Assembly (NCBI GenBank): GCA_947034885.2
Contig: OZ019759.1
Coordinates: 17,176,501-17,240,500 of the forward strand
DNA length: 64,000 nt
From: Thuidium tamariscinum
Lineage: Eukaryota; Streptophyta; Bryopsida; Hypnales; Thuidiaceae
Direction: 5' to 3'
Under the pieces are notes generated by a model. The model had not been told where the DNA came from. It ran no database searches and was given only the letters and a program-made list of their open reading frames with translations. The first letter of the stretch is position 1. Every line of letters starts with the position of its first letter. Position numbers and translations under genes: made by a program. Shown here one piece after another: positions 1 to 12,700 of the stretch.

Positions 1-59
1 AATTTGCTGGAACGGTGATCCGGTGTGAGTCCAGGAGTGACGCGGAGGAGGTTTCGGAA

Positions 60-580
60 CCGTAGGGGCGGATCCGTGCGGAGTTAAGCAGCCGCCATAG
101 GAAAGTTTCCGTCCACCGGAAGGTCTGCCAACCACTGAGTCGATCCGTGGAACTAGGGAAGTACGTCCTTTCAGGTTTTGGGAGTCTTTTTGATCTGTCG
201 TTGTAGTAAGGGCAAGTGAAGTAGTCTTGAGTGACCTGCTAACCGAATTGGCTCAGAGCCATCCGGAAAGTTGTGAGGACCCGGATCCGTCTCTACTGCA
301 AAATCGTATACATTTGGGTGTCTTTGTGTGTTTTGTATATTTTGTTTAAGGGAAGAGAGTGTGAGGTTTATGAGTGGTAAGTCCCTACCCCTCTAAAAGA
401 TTAAGAGAGGACCCCCTGAGGGTAAAACAGGGGTATCTAAAACCGATAAATCAAAGTGACGGAACCGGAATCCGGATTGAGACGGATACGGGCGGAAGTG
501 AAATCCGGATCCGAAAAGGGAATCCGGCAATAGTTGGGATACGGATTTGGAGAGAAGTGACGGATCCGGGAAAAGGATTT
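60..580. repeat. Region with dispersed CGGATCCG-type palindromic motifs
   Basis: The octamer CGGATCCG or a one-base variant recurs near positions 69, 138, 283, 505 and 563, in otherwise non-coding, moderately GC-rich sequence. I see no open frame with coding character in 1-850. The GGATCC core is shared with the larger palindromes in the 41-49 kb introns, but arms like those are not visible here. The stretch could be the end of a repeat that continues outside the window. Confidence 0.3.
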
Positions 581-850
581 CGGAAAACGAATTGGTATTT
601 CGGATTGAGAGTAGTAACTTGGGTGTTTTGAGTTGGGAAACCTAGAAACCGGAAAACACAACTATTAGTAACGTCTAGAATCTCCTGGGACGATATTCCG
701 TGTCATATTATCACGTGTGGGTGTGATAAAGGTGCTTTCTGCTAGACTGCGCTTACGACAGAAATGTTGAAGGCCTTAATGACCTCCCAGGGTGCATTTC
801 CTCGTGTTCCAAGCAATGACCGCAGTGAGAGAGTGTTAACTCCCAACTGA

Positions 851-1587
851 CCTGACAAAACAAGTATTGGCACCAACCAAGATAGGGTGCCACAACAGAG
901 CAACGCGTCGTTTGTGTCCGATTCAACAATTCACAAAGACAATGTGCCTGAAGATGTGTTGGGTGACAAGGGTGGACCATCTCAAAAGGAAGTACCTATT
1001 CCAGACTTGCAAGTCTATGACTTCCTCAAATTACTACTACAAGAGCATGATGGAGTTCTAGGCTTGCCCAAGGGGGTCAAATCAGCAGACACAGTGCTCT
1101 TGAGTGGCCACAGTGACAACATTGGTCGAACTGTGATTGTTGATGCAGTCACCATCGGTGCATCAGTTGGCAAAGGCGGGGACAAAACAATGAACTTGCA
1201 GCCCGATGAGGTATAGTTTATTATTTGTTCTTTGCATACTTGTAATGACTAATGTTTTCAAAGCTGATGTCACATCCAATTCTATTTGCCATGATTGTTG
1301 CTTTTAGTGCTATGATGTTCAAATGTAAATTGCATTTTTCAATTTCCCTTGTGGAACATGCTCCCTCTAAATGTGGAGGAAGTAGTACATTTGAAAGAAA
1401 ATGGAAATTTGAAAAATTACAAATAATACTCTTGGTGTTGCAGGAGGATATAGGTGTGGAATCAAGCTTGCGACCAAGGCACAATGTCTTAAAAGAGAAG
1501 CCACCACAGCCAATGTCCACTGTTGGAGCATCGAAGGCTACCAAAGCATTTGTAGCTAAGGCAGGTGCAAATCCCAAATATACATAG
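851..1587 (+). CDS. Two-exon hypothetical gene fragment
   Basis: The first exon is open from 851 after an in-frame stop and ends at 1210, just before GTATAG. The second runs 1444-1587 after a TTGCAG acceptor and ends in TAG. Both junctions are phase 0, and joining them removes a 233-bp intron rich in T. The product includes a stretch reading VLLSGHSDNIGRTVIVDAV and a Lys/Pro/Ala-rich C-terminus. I recognise no domain. No ATG lies near the left end of the open frame, so a further upstream exon is likely (candidate acceptors near 863 and 884). It may be a gene remnant rather than a working gene. Confidence 0.4.
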
Positions 1588-3984
1588 TTGCCGATGAAGG
1601 TAGGAAGTATATTCCGATATCAATCAACCGTTAAGAATACATGCCAATCTGTTCTGTCATGTATTCCAACATTGTGGATTTGCTATTGTACATTGTTGTT
1701 ACTGTTCTTTTAAAACTAAGGTTATATCTAGCGAAGGAGCTCATCATGTTCTTTTCCCAACTCTTCAGCAGGTCTCTAATTCTAAGAAAGCTGATGTGTC
1801 CAAGAAAAAGTGACAAGTATACACGTATAGAAGGTGATGAGTGGACAGAATCCTTTTTTGGTACCATGTGAAGTATATGTAGTTGTTTCACTTCAAGGTC
1901 TGTACTTTGTTCATGACTACAAATTTGAATTCCAACGCTCCTAACTATGAAGCCAATTAGAATCCATTTTAGGAGAAGAAGAAAATGAATGATGTTCAAA
2001 AGTTCACATTCTATGATAATGCATTTAATTTTTTCAATCATAACACAATTTGCGCACTTTAGTACTAATGCCATATATAAATCTATTCCGTGCAAATGTG
2101 CCCAGGTTGTGGTCGATTGTGGCCACGTAGTGCTCATGCAGCAATGTAGACTTATTACCGTATATCTCCCAACTTAGCATTTTTCATTAGAGTGCAAATA
2201 GGCAACTAGGTAGTATGTATATGCTATTGTAGAATATTCAGGATATTTTATGTTCCTCATTCCGCTTCAATTGTTTAGTCCATAGATCGGATGAAGTAGT
2301 AGAAGGACTTTGAAATTTTTTGAAGTCGATGTTCTAAAAGAAGAATGCACACTTTGTGCCTGACAAGCATCCAATTTTCTTAAGGTAAACCATTTTAATT
2401 AAAGGAGTGCTGTAAAATGCACTAATTGTACAAAAACTCCGATGACCATACTCTTCTGTTTGCATTCATTGCATTGTCACCTGTCTTGTTGGAAAGTGCA
2501 TACTCAATACGTAGGTGCTTGTTGTCTTAGAAATGCTATGGCTTTGCTTCTAAGGGACCCGATAGAACACCAGCCAGACTTCGTGGAGTTGTCACCAACA
2601 AATTGAAACCAATTTGAAACATAGTCAATTTATAGGGTGCATGTGTATTGAACTGCTATTGTTTTGATCATGGCCACTTGTATTATCTAGCACGACCATA
2701 TATTATATAGACACGCATAAGATGTCATAGATTATGAGAATGCTTACAATATAAACACAGAGCTATATCCACTAACAAGTTTCTCATCGATCAGTATGTA
2801 GGGTAAACCATAATTGTGATGCCTAAACCACCTATCAATTTTGATTCATACATCGCTTCTAAATGATGACACGCTACATGAACATACTTAGCGAAACACC
2901 ATATTCAGAACACCATCTTCTACATAACAAGGTCATTAGCGTTCTTCCAAAATGCTAAGCACGTTTGCAATAACTGAACAATGGCACTTTTGACAATGTT
3001 TTGAGGAACTAATGCATGCTACGGCTTACTTAATATGTCCATTCTATGACAAGGTTAGCAACTTCAACCGCTCAGGAAAACAATAGCATCAATACGAAAC
3101 CCCCATATTCATGTCTACAAGTACAGGACATTGCAGAACCTCTACATTACTAGACGAGCACTTGTTTTGTCTAAATTTGTCAGCAAGGACCAAAGAGCAT
3201 GTTGTTTCTATTAGGTGCTACGTCCAAGTAAATTTTATAATGACAGTTGTAGCGCACGCTATGGCAAGCAAGATTTGGAAGTCAATGTTGTCTAATACCA
3301 ACTCTATATCTTTTTTAATCACGTAACAGTGATTGAATTATATTTCGACATGCATCAACGTTAGAAAGGACGCCTTCATTTGCAAAATTGCATTGACTAG
3401 AACGTGGACCGGAACAATCAGTTAGATCGCTAATGGCTGTCCACTCGGCTGTCCACTTGCAATGGGCACAAGCTACGTGTTTTGTTTTTGTTTTTTACGG
3501 CAAATGTAAACACAGCACGATCAAAGGTACTAGAACAAAAAACTTGCCACATGGCAAATTATGCCCGCGTGGCAATGACGTGGCACTGGACCGGCAGGTC
3601 CTTGTAAGCTTCGAACAACACGTTGGAAGAAATTATCTGAAATAACAGACTCCTCAGACGTGTGTTCTCTCAAATCTTCACGTGTTTTGGACATGTCAAT
3701 TATAAGGGATTTTGGGTGATGTCCATGTCCACAACCATTTATATTTTTTCAAACACATATAGTTGTTTTAGCATCAGTCACAAACAACAATGGATTCTTC
3801 TAGTGAATTATTCATGCCATATTTAACTACTTTCGGACTTTGGTGTTAAATCCGGACTTTGTCATGGTACTATCGGGAGATTTTTCATATTAAATAGGGT
3901 TTTAGATTCTATATTTTGCAATATAAGTAGGGTTTTGGGGACTTGGGGAGTTGGAGTACACCCAACTTCATCAAATTATATAGA
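1588..3984. other. Spacer with no supported gene
   Basis: This is AT-rich sequence with only short chance open frames on both strands. I see no splice-flanked exons, RNA genes or strong repeats. Confidence 0.5.
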
Positions 3985-4590
3985 GTACTTGAGATGAATC
4001 ATCAGGAGATTTCTCGATGTAAGGGTATAGCACAATATGGAGGTTCTTGGGGTTTAGGGAATTGAAAAACTACATTGAACTTCATTAATTTATACATAGT
4101 ACTTGAAATGAATCATCTGGAGATTTCCCGATCCAAGGGAATAGCACATAATGGAGGTTCTTGGAGTTTAGGGACTTGGAGAAGTACATCAAACTTCATT
4201 AATTTACATATAGTACTTGAGATGAATCATCCGAAGATTTCCAGATGAACATGGGAATAGCACATAATAGAGGTTCTTGGAGTTTAGGGAATTGGAGAAG
4301 TACATTGAACTTAATTGAACTTAACTTAACTTAATTGAAGTACATTGAGCTTCATCAAGGTACAGTCATGTAATACTTGAGAAAATCATCGGGAGATTTC
4401 CCGATGTAAGGGAACAACACATAATGGAGGTTCTCGATGTTGCAAGAAAGCCAGGGCTGAACCTAAATCCAATTGATATAAGTCTAAACAATTCTCTTGT
4501 CCCAATTGGATAGCCTACAAGAAGACTACATTTACTTGTATACAGAAAGGAATATGAATCATCAGGAGATTTTCCGATGAAAGGGAAGAA
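3985..4590. repeat. Degenerate tandem repeat of about 112-160 bp carrying a GGAGATTTCCC palindrome
   Basis: Successive units start at about 3989, 4101, 4215 and 4373, with a partial unit at about 4554. Each has the order 'acttgagatgaatcat', a GGAGATTTCCCGATG-like palindrome, 'gggaatagcacataatgg', 'aggttcttggagtttaggga', and an A-rich tail with 'gtacat...aacttca'. The palindrome at 4387-4406 is the best preserved (CATCGGGAGATTTCCCGATG). These are decayed members of the 18-bp family seen at 34-37 and 60-64 kb. Confidence 0.7.
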
Positions 4591-4864
4591 TAGACATTTG
4601 GAATTTTTTGAGTTGCCCCAAGGCAATGAACTAGGGATTACTTTAACATAAATAAGAAAGCTTTACTTCAGGCTTCACTGGATTGGTCGAGAGATCTCCG
4701 GATACAATTCTCATAACATTACAAGAGAATGTAGTGAATGACAAGTGAATGACAAACATTTGGTACATAGGAATTAGTTACAGTCGGGTGGAGAAGAAAG
4801 GTTCACCATATTTTACTAATTTTCATACCAAAAATTACAAACATGTGCCTTCATTATAACCACA

Positions 4865-6751
4865 CTAGTGCACTTCATGGTATCTTTCTCCCCTTATATT
4901 CAATTCTGGTCCTATGTAGTAGGGACGTTGCAATTTGATAAGATCTACATCATCTCCCACACGTATCCACGGTCCTATAACGCGTGGACGTTGCCAGTTC
5001 AGAGGATCTACCTCAAGCAATGCAATAGTTTGATTCCAAAGAACCCTACGCAATCGAGGACTACCTAGAACACGCTCCAACATTGCTACACGATTCGGAT
5101 AGGGATCGTTCTTGTCATGAGTTTCGGCACTGGATATGAAAAGGAACCGGTCTATAATATTTTGTCGTAAAAGACGTCGAACAAGCTCCAACAAAGTCGA
5201 AGCACGCATGCATGACCACAAGCCACAGTGAGAATTGTCAACAAGGTATTGAAAAAACTCGTTAAAACCATCCAGTATGTTGATATCGTGAGGGAGATCC
5301 GCGACACCGCCTTCAACGCACAACGCACCAGTCAAAACAACGAGCAACGCCTTCTGCCAAGACCCATTCACTGCAGTAGTCAATTCTACATGCAAAGGAG
5401 GACCTCCAGTCATTGGGAGAACTTCCGATGAATATGGGTGGCGTATAAGTGTAGAAGACAATGGAGTACATAAGATGTACACGGAGGAAGTCATATGTAG
5501 ATACATTTCACACTGAGGTTCCTAATCAAGACAGTAGACTTGGAATTCATTTGTAGGACATTAAATTGTACCAAGGAGAGCGGATATCACTGGTGGTAAA
5601 ATACACAAATTACTTACTAAGTGCAACTATCTATGAACAATTGAAGTCATATAAATTAGTGTATGTCTACAAAGGCATCATTAATCACTACCAACAGTCC
5701 AACGTAGTCAGTAATATTCTGACCATATTCTGACCATATTCCTCTCGTGGTATGAATAATGCACAAGCAAGCAAATAATAGCGGGAGATTTCCAGATGAA
5801 TCATAACAGAGGAATAAAAAAACTTGGATGTCCCACTTGAGATGAAGAACACAGTAATACGCATGTGTAAATTTTCTTTTTTATGACAACCTTCAGAATA
5901 CAACTGCAATGTCCTCATCCACCTGTCTATATACAAGTTCCAACAGGGGACATGTAGTGAAAGTAAGGTTACAAAATTCCACTAAGTTGAAGTTGCAGAA
6001 ATTATTGTTCATCTACAATTGTGCACTAGTACATCCCATCAATAAGCAAAACCAGGTATACAGAGATCTCCGGATGAAGCCACCCTCAAAAGAAACTAGA
6101 GTCCAACCACTACCTTCAGAATCTCATGTCCCTCCCTGGACAACGCATCTAAAGGACTCTGACAGCCATCCAAGGGATTGTTCTTCACAAAATGTACCAC
6201 AGTTTCGTTTGATTTGAATAAACGATCAAGCCAAGGAAATAGATGCCCAGTCAAGAAATTGTCCTCTGAGTCACCTTTCCAAGTCTGTGGGAAGATGGCG
6301 TTGTTAGAATCATTAAGAAGGTTCTTTGAGGGAGAGTCATCGATAAGAAGTACGTTCTCCGCAGACGACAAACCTACAGCAAGCGTATAGGTGTTAAGTT
6401 CTTTCAAAAAGGTCGGTTTATCAGGTTTCTCTTTGCTCCTATACGAGGATTCCGCGCAATCAATCTGTGTGAGGGCATGGACGTTATCCTCCCCAAAAGA
6501 AGTATCCGCTAGCACGGTTCTTAACAAACCCTTCATAGTACGATTCGAAACACTGCTCCAGAAGGCTACATCTGCCTTGGAATACAACCATTCAAGGAAG
6601 ACTGTGACACCGGGTCTTCTTTTTACGACATGTTTTTTCTTGTAAAAAGCCCTGTATACAAGAACTCCGTTCATGTCTAGGATCACTATATACCGTCGTT
6701 GGGGTACCTCTTTAGACATTGTACCCTCTATCGACCCATCCCCTCTCACAT
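4865..6751 (-). CDS. FCP1/SCP-like (NIF) HAD-family phosphatase, multi-exon
   Basis: Two exons are supported: 6751-6114 and 5513-4865. They are joined phase 0 across a 600-bp intron (donor AAG|GTAGTG, acceptor CCTCAG). The ATG at 6719 gives a start reading MSKEVPQRRY; a TTGCAG acceptor at 6752 allows an upstream exon instead. Exon one has the NLI-interacting-factor HAD motifs: VILDMNGVLV (nucleophile Asp about residue 15), RPGVTVFLEWL followed by WSSVS, and VLLIDDSP (about 123-130), ending in an NxxAI...W.GD..D..L block. Such enzymes dephosphorylate Ser/Thr in proteins such as the RNA polymerase II tail. The second acidic residue of DxD is Asn, a substitution I associate with a plant subgroup; catalysis may be weak. 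Exon two (about 215 codons) is unrecognised and contains SSEVLPM, which is a palindrome-derived peptide. Confidence 0.65.
5412..5431. repeat. 18-bp palindrome family, degenerate copy inside an exon
   Basis: The sequence CATTGGGAGAACTTCCGATG is a variant of ATCGGGAGATCTCCCGAT. On the minus strand it encodes SEVLPM in the second exon of the HAD-type gene. Further variants lie at about 5781 in the intron and 6063 near the exon end. Confidence 0.6.
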
Positions 6752-7749
6752 CTGCAAGACAACAGAATCATGACATAGTTAGTGACACCCAAAAGAACTG
6801 CTACAGAGGGAGACAACCCATCCCTAAAAAACATTGATGTCAACTGAAGCACTTGTATCGGTAACCTCTTGGGCCACCGCTCTTTGGACAACGCCGCCTA
6901 CCTGAGGCAAATGTAAAGCATTCGAACCTTTAGCCTCATGGGCAGGTGTGAGCGCTCCTAACTCCACCCTCGAGCTAAGAGTTTTTCACACGGGTCCTGT
7001 GTCTAATTGAGTTTTCTTTCTAATTGGGTATGAAAAGAAAGCCTTCCAAGCAATGAACTCTTTTAGTCACGTCTTTTAAGTGTTTTTAATCTAATTTGTG
7101 TTTATGATTCGATCTTTTTTAGTCTGAAATTCAACCAAGCGACCCTACTCTATTCTATTCTATAGTTTTGCCTAAATCTAATTCCAAGGGTTTGGTAAAA
7201 AGAAACTTAACAGTAAAATAATGAGAATGAAAATCAAATGTGAGCGGTTTACCTCCTCTGCGTAAATCTCCATGGTCCCGTCGTCAAACATCATCATGTG
7301 TAAATATTCCCCTACGACCTCGCCATCGAAATCATCCCGATTCTCCATCTAATCCATAGTAATTTCCCACAACTGTTGGTAAATTTTATCCTAATTAAAA
7401 GAAACCACTGGAAGTTATGTAGGTTCAAGTTAATTGCACATTCTCTCTTCAATTCCTAATTTATTGGTAATTGGAAAATGTTACAATATTTTGAATCTAC
7501 TAAATAGTTCGAATGATTAATGGAAATCCTATCTAATTGTTAGTATTATTATTCTTTGATTTATGATTTCATCCTTTAAAATTAATTGAATTAGCAAATT
7601 AATTGAATTACGAATTTATCTAATTTTAAGAATTAAATTTCACCTAATTTTGAAGTAATGAGTTGTTCTTTTGTTTTCTTTCTTTTGGCTTTCGTGAATT
7701 AATTAGAATTAAAATATTATCACCAAACCTAATTAATTCAATTTCTTGG
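6752..7749. other. Spacer upstream of the HAD gene, no supported gene
   Basis: This is mixed-composition then AT-rich sequence without coding signal. It would contain the promoter or a first exon of the minus-strand HAD-like gene, but I see no clear TATA box. Confidence 0.4.
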
Positions 7750-8000
7750 TAATTCCTAACGAAATTGGTTGTCAATTAGTTTGTTTTTTTAGAATTAATT
7801 TAAATAAAGAATTGCAACCAAATCTTTTATAATCCAATTAATTTTAATTTCTTTTAAATTCCTAAGGAAATTGGTTGTCAATTTGTCTTTTTTAATTTGG
7901 CTTATTAGGATTAATTTGAATAAAGAATTGCAACCAAATCTTTTATAATCCAATTAATTTTTATTTTCTTAAAATTCCTAAAGAAATTGGTTGTCAATTT
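7750..8000. repeat. AT-rich tandem repeat, unit about 105-117 bp
   Basis: The phrase GAAATTGGTTGTCAATTTG recurs at about 7759, 7868 and 7983. It is followed by 'aataaagaattgcaaccaa' and 'tcttttataatccaatta' in the first two units. That makes a little over two copies. Confidence 0.75.
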
Positions 8001-8549
8001 GTTGTTTTCCTTTTGGCTTATTAGGCCTAATAAAACAAAACTAACAAAATCCAAACCTTCTAAGAATCTAATAGCCAAAGAATGTAGAACATTCCAAAAG
8101 ACCGAGAACAAGTTCAATAGTGTTATTCCAAATAAATGGATTTTTTATTCCCAAAGGTCAACCCCCAAGAATAAAGAATCCCACTCTATAGTGTTATTCC
8201 AAAGAAATTACTTTTTTAATCTAATTTGTCACGGTTAGAAATCTCACAACCTTAATCTTCCACCTAGTTCTCTTTCTTTCTCATTCTTGTTGTGCAAAAG
8301 TTGTTGCAATTTTGAGAGTTAGAGGATGGCTATGGCGGTTGAGTTGTCGATGGTTGAAGAACTTCTTTAGATGTTGCAAATTTTAAGTTTTTTGATGGAA
8401 AATTGAAGGGAGAGGTTGGGAATTTCCCTTCCAACTCCTTTTAATTTGGTCAAAAATTTCAATGTTTGCAATGTCAAAAAATGGTTGAACTTACTTGTAA
8501 AGTGTGAGTTGTGATTTCCTTTTGAATTCCGGTCTTAGATAAGCGACTT

Positions 8550-8835
8550 AAGCTCCTGGACTCCCAACCTGAGCTCTTGGACTCCCCGACTCTGCTCCTG
8601 GACTCCCCGGCTACCGCCCCTGGACTCCCCGACTCTGCCCCAGCCAGGCTCCCACTCCCCCCCGTACACGTAGCGGTCGGTGGGTGGACGGACCCCCTCC
8701 CCTTGCCCCGTCAGCTCCCGCCACGTGGCGCGGCGCAATTGGTACATAGGGGGGGTCGTTCCCCCGTCAATACTGGTGCTGGACTGCTCCTTCGGTGCTG
8801 GACTGGCTCCTTCGGTGCTGGACTGGCTTTGAAAA
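8550..8835. repeat. GC-rich minisatellite cluster
   Basis: From 8553 to 8640, 'ctcctggactccccgac' or a close variant repeats about four times. From 8768 to 8827, 'ggtgctggactggctccttc' repeats about three times. Between them is GC-rich sequence with 'cccccccgtacacgtagcgg'. The open frames here come from the repeat and have no coding support. Confidence 0.7.
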
Positions 8836-9277
8836 TTCACTCTTTTTTTGGGTATTTTTGGACTTAACTAATTTTTGGATAACTAAAACTAACTAATCAC
8901 TCAATTTTCTTGGGATTTTTAGGCTAGACTAACTCACTAACTTAATCAATTGAATTCTCTAGGATTTTTGGGCTAAACCAAATACGAGGAGGGTTTTGAC
9001 ACACCACTTAATGACTCATCATTTTGGTGATCTAACAACGTGTCGTTCTAATAGAACAAGAGAAGTCGTTAAGGTTTCCACTGGAAATGCTAATAAAGGG
9101 TTGTGAGTGAGATATCAAGTCTTCCCTTATTCTTAGCATATAACCAACCTTGTACTATCTTTTCAACTTCAATTGTTTGATCGAAATTACTTTTAAATTG
9201 GTTGTCAAATTTCTTGTAAAAGGTTCAAGGCTCCGCCGTTTAAGAAGGTTCCAATAATATTTTGAATACTTTAATCG

Positions 9278-9420
9278 CAAAAGGAGGTGCACATGACAGT
9301 GCTTAACCGAACTTTCACTTTAAGTTTTCAAAATTTCCAGTATTTCAAGGTTTTGCAATCAAAGGAGGTACACATGATAGTGTTTAAACCGAACTTTGAT
9401 GCTTCACACTTGAAATTTCC
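9278..9420. repeat. Imperfect direct duplication of about 77 bp
   Basis: The unit 'aaaggaggtgcacatgacag' plus 'tgcttaaccgaactttcac' at about 9280 is repeated at about 9361 with a few changes ('aaaggaggtacacatgatag'). No function can be assigned. Confidence 0.6.
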
Positions 9421-11164
9421 ACTTCAAGTAGCGAACAAAAGATTGAAGATTATCCTCAAACGCAAACTAAAAGTCACTTGAAGGGGCCCTAAGCCTTCAA
9501 ATTCCAACAAAATACATAAAACTTGGTTAAGTCTTTGGTCCAAGTAATGCTCCAGCCATGCTAGTAGCACTTAAGTGAAATAACAAGTGTCGGTGCGAGA
9601 AATAAGGGTACTGGCAACCTCGAGGGGAGCCCTTATATACCCGTGGCCGGGCCCCTCTCGGTAATTGCAAGTGAAAACACTTTGTTACTTCCTACCCTAA
9701 ACTACCCTAATGTAATTCCAAAATATTAGTTGTTTAATGGTAGAAATTTCTAAAAACATCCCCATTTGGCAAAAGAAATCTTGGCCAAATCAAATCCAAG
9801 ATCTTAACCTAAAATATTTTGGAATTAACCCTAATTTACGTAGATATTTTGCAAATTAATCCAAAGTCATTTTGAAAATTGTCTTTCTTTAGCCCAAAGA
9901 TGGCTTTTTACGCAAGAAAGAGATCTTGACCAAATCCAATCTTTGATTTTCCAAGAGATATTTCCAAAATCACTTCTAATTAACCGCAATTAACGATTAA
10001 AAAGTCAAACTAAGAGCTGACTCTCTCTATCTTTTAGGGAACAACTCGAAACGGAAAACCGTCTACGCCATTGTCTTCAGAAGACCCCAAATAGCCTAAG
10101 GGACCCCTTACCCCTCACTCCTAGGCCATTTGCACGCCCAAATTGGAATTACGGTAACTCCAATTAAAAGTCAAAAATCTAACTTTTAGGATTTGCGCAT
10201 TTCGATGAATCTGTCAGGCCAGGGTTGTTAGGAATGTCCGTGAGAGTAAGGAATGACTCCTTATTTGCGACAATCGGACATCATTTGCTCCTGATACGCC
10301 GGTCAACCCGCCGCCAACTTGTAACTTCCAGTGAATTTCGATGTCGATGCCGGTTTTGGTAGTTGGGAATGTCGGAATGTCTTCAAACTTGACCGGGCTC
10401 TTATTAAGCACACAAAAACCTATCCTAATTTTTAGTGAGATTTTACCGCATCATATGTAATTTCTATGATTTTACGAACATTTCTATGTACGGTTGACTT
10501 CCCATGGAGTCAACGTGGAATTTCGGAAAAATCCGAAATAAATTGGGTAACATCTAGGGCACTCCTAGATTCTTGGTGTAAGTCCCACGCAACCTTGCAC
10601 CTTTCTAATTTTAGCAATTTGGAATTACTTTGCCCAATTGGACAATTTAATTCCCAATGCCCGGGAATCTTGGACAATTGTTTGATTCTTGTTCGCTCCT
10701 GGCATGCTCCTACCCTTGGAACACCTCTCTGTAGTCTTCAATCTCCAATCCTCCATCTTTTGTCTCGTGAAATTCGAATTCTCCAAATCCATTGTAGTGG
10801 TTTTACCTTTAAATCCAATTTATTCCAAAATTGAACTTAATCCCTGGTAACTCTTCTAGGCTCGTAGTAGACTCTTTTAGCTTAGTCAGTATGTTGTGTG
10901 CATCCTTAAAAGGTTGACTTTGCACAGACACTTGCTAGGACTGGCTAACTCTCTACTCCTTATTTCTCTCGGAATTACTAAATCTTCACATAATCTTGCT
11001 TTGGGGACTTAGAATGATTCAAATTTCTAGGATTAGGAATTTTCCACCTTCTAAGTTGGTTTTCCACCATTTTGGCATAGACTAACACCAAAACTCCCTC
11101 AACACTCTTTTTATGCCTTTTTCTTGAATATTTTGACTAATTTTCGCTATTTAATCGCGAAAAA
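9421..11164. other. Spacer with one minus-strand TATA-like site
   Basis: No gene is supported here. On the minus strand at 9631-9640 the sequence GGGTATATAAGGGCTCCCC is a good core-promoter look-alike set in a GC-rich context, directed leftward. No convincing downstream gene follows, so it may be the relic of an LTR or other element promoter. Confidence 0.35.
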
Positions 11165-11246
11165 TGGACCCAGAGTCCTGAGTGCCATCTCGAGGGCTCA
11201 CAGCAGGTACATCATCCTGTACAAGGACAATGTCAAAAAGGCTTTG
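11165..11246 (+). CDS. Candidate orphan exon ending at a GTAAGT donor
   Basis: The frame reads ...AISRAHSRYIILYKDNVKKAL and stops exactly before a consensus GTAAGT at 11247. The amino-acid composition looks coding, in contrast to its surroundings. No partner exon was found: the following 500 bp is a CGGACG array. It may be an exon captured or truncated by the repeat. Confidence 0.3.
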
Positions 11247-11281
11247 GTAAGTAAAACGAACTACTAGTCAACAACAGGGTT

Positions 11282-11746
11282 GTGCGGACTCTACGTCTTT
11301 TGGGAAATTACGCCCAAAATCCGGACGTCCGGACGCAGCGGGGCACAGCGGGCGTGCGGACGGCCAAATTACCGTGGCGGACGGCGTTTTTCCCGGCGGA
11401 CGGGCTGTCGGCAACGAGTACGGGGAAGCGGGACGGTCGGGGGCCGTTGAATTTGCGCGGACGGCGGGCAGACGGGGCGTATTGTGGCGAACGGCGAGAC
11501 TTTTGGCGGACGGCACGACGGACGGGAGGACCGACAGGCGGACGCGATGGCGGACGGGAGGACGGAGTGGCGGACGAGACAGCGGACGGGCGGTTTTGTG
11601 GCAGACGGGACGGCGGAATGGGCGGACGGGCGGGCCTCTGGCGGACGGGACGGCAGAATAGGCGGACGGGCGGTGCGTTGGCGGACGGGATGGCGGACGG
11701 GATGGCGGATGGGGTGGGGGAATGGGCGGACGGCGGACGGCTTTAG
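11282..11746. repeat. CGGACG array 1 (GC-rich, GCGGACGG orientation)
   Basis: Dense irregular repetition of GCGGACGG, GGCGGACGGGA and GGACGGGCGG fills 465 bp. It is open in several frames and would encode Ala-Asp-Gly-Arg-type repeats. I treat it as a non-coding CpG-rich array. Unlike arrays 2 to 5, no gene start lies beside it. Confidence 0.85.
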
Positions 11747-11799
11747 ACGGACCCCTTTTTATTTTTCAACCCTTGACCTCGGGTCTTAGGGGGGTTCAT

Positions 11800-12700
11800 A
11801 GTGTTCTTTAACATTCACATATTTCTTGGGATTCAGGTTCCTGTACGTACAATGTCCTAAGGGAATATTTAACCCCTAAATGTATTTGACTATGTTTTGC
11901 CAAAAACACTTTAAAACTGCCACTTCTAGTACAACAACAAAATCTTTTTTTAAAAACATTTTAAGACAAATGTAACCGTAGGATCTTATAGTAAACTAGT
12001 TTGAAAATATGTGGAGAAAATTTCAGAAATTTTCACCGTATAGATTGCAAGATAATAGTGTTTGAATTGTCAAAAATGCTTTTTTTGTCCCTGCGAAAAT
12101 CCGGGCAGCTGCACTTCAGTAGTTCACTTTTGTATGAAAAAAAGTCCAAAATGGTTGTTACTCTTTCGATTCATTCTTTTAGTCAAGTAAGCTACATGCC
12201 TAAAAAATTTCAAATCATTTGGAGTTCTACAACATGTAGAAAACAATTAGTAAGTAGAAAGAGGTAGAAAATGAATCAAAATATAAAAATAGTAATAATT
12301 AATTTTTGAAATTGAAAATTTCCAATCCCAATGGTTGTAATGTTGTAATAGACAATCTTCACCTAATGTGTTTAATTTTTTTCAAAAATATTAAAAATTG
12401 AGTAAAATAATGGACTTCAAAGTTTATTTTGGAGTAGAGATTCCATAACTTCCCACAAACTACCTTCAAACTAGAACTCCCATAACTTTCATTTCACAAA
12501 TCAAAATGGAATAATTAAAAGCTTTCCAAGTAGATAAAAATCTAAAGAATGAATTTCAAATTTTAGAAAAAGTGATTTCTGAAGAAGTTTTCAGCTGCCC
12601 GGGTTGCCCGCCGAGCAAAAGAAATCACATATCATGCAATAACTTTTTATTCATATTGTCAAAAGTTATGAAAATTGTTGGGCCTTAAAGTTACTCCTCG
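11800..12700 (+). repeat. Long inverted repeat, left arm
   Basis: This arm is AT-rich with landmarks 'aaactgccacttctagtac', 'tcaaatcatttggagttcta' and 'aatcccaatggttgtaatg'. It is matched in reverse complement by 13000-13980. The arms are diverged but colinear over several hundred bases. A third, direct-orientation relative lies at about 22440-23400 and a fourth partial one starts at about 24150. Confidence 0.7.

Noticed and set aside
1631-2137. 168-codon minus-strand open frame
   Set aside because: AT-rich composition, a Cys/Ile/His-rich sequence without domains, and no partner exons or regulatory signals.
9601-9660. LTR retrotransposon with a TATATAAGG promoter
   Set aside because: No reverse transcriptase, integrase or gag motifs and no paired LTRs were seen in the window.
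11282-11746. Long Ala/Asp/Gly/Arg-repeat open frames across the CGGACG arrays (also at 25.6, 28.8 and 33.3 kb)
   Set aside because: They are open in several frames and both strands because the repeat lacks stop codons. No start context, splice site or conserved protein sequence supports translation.
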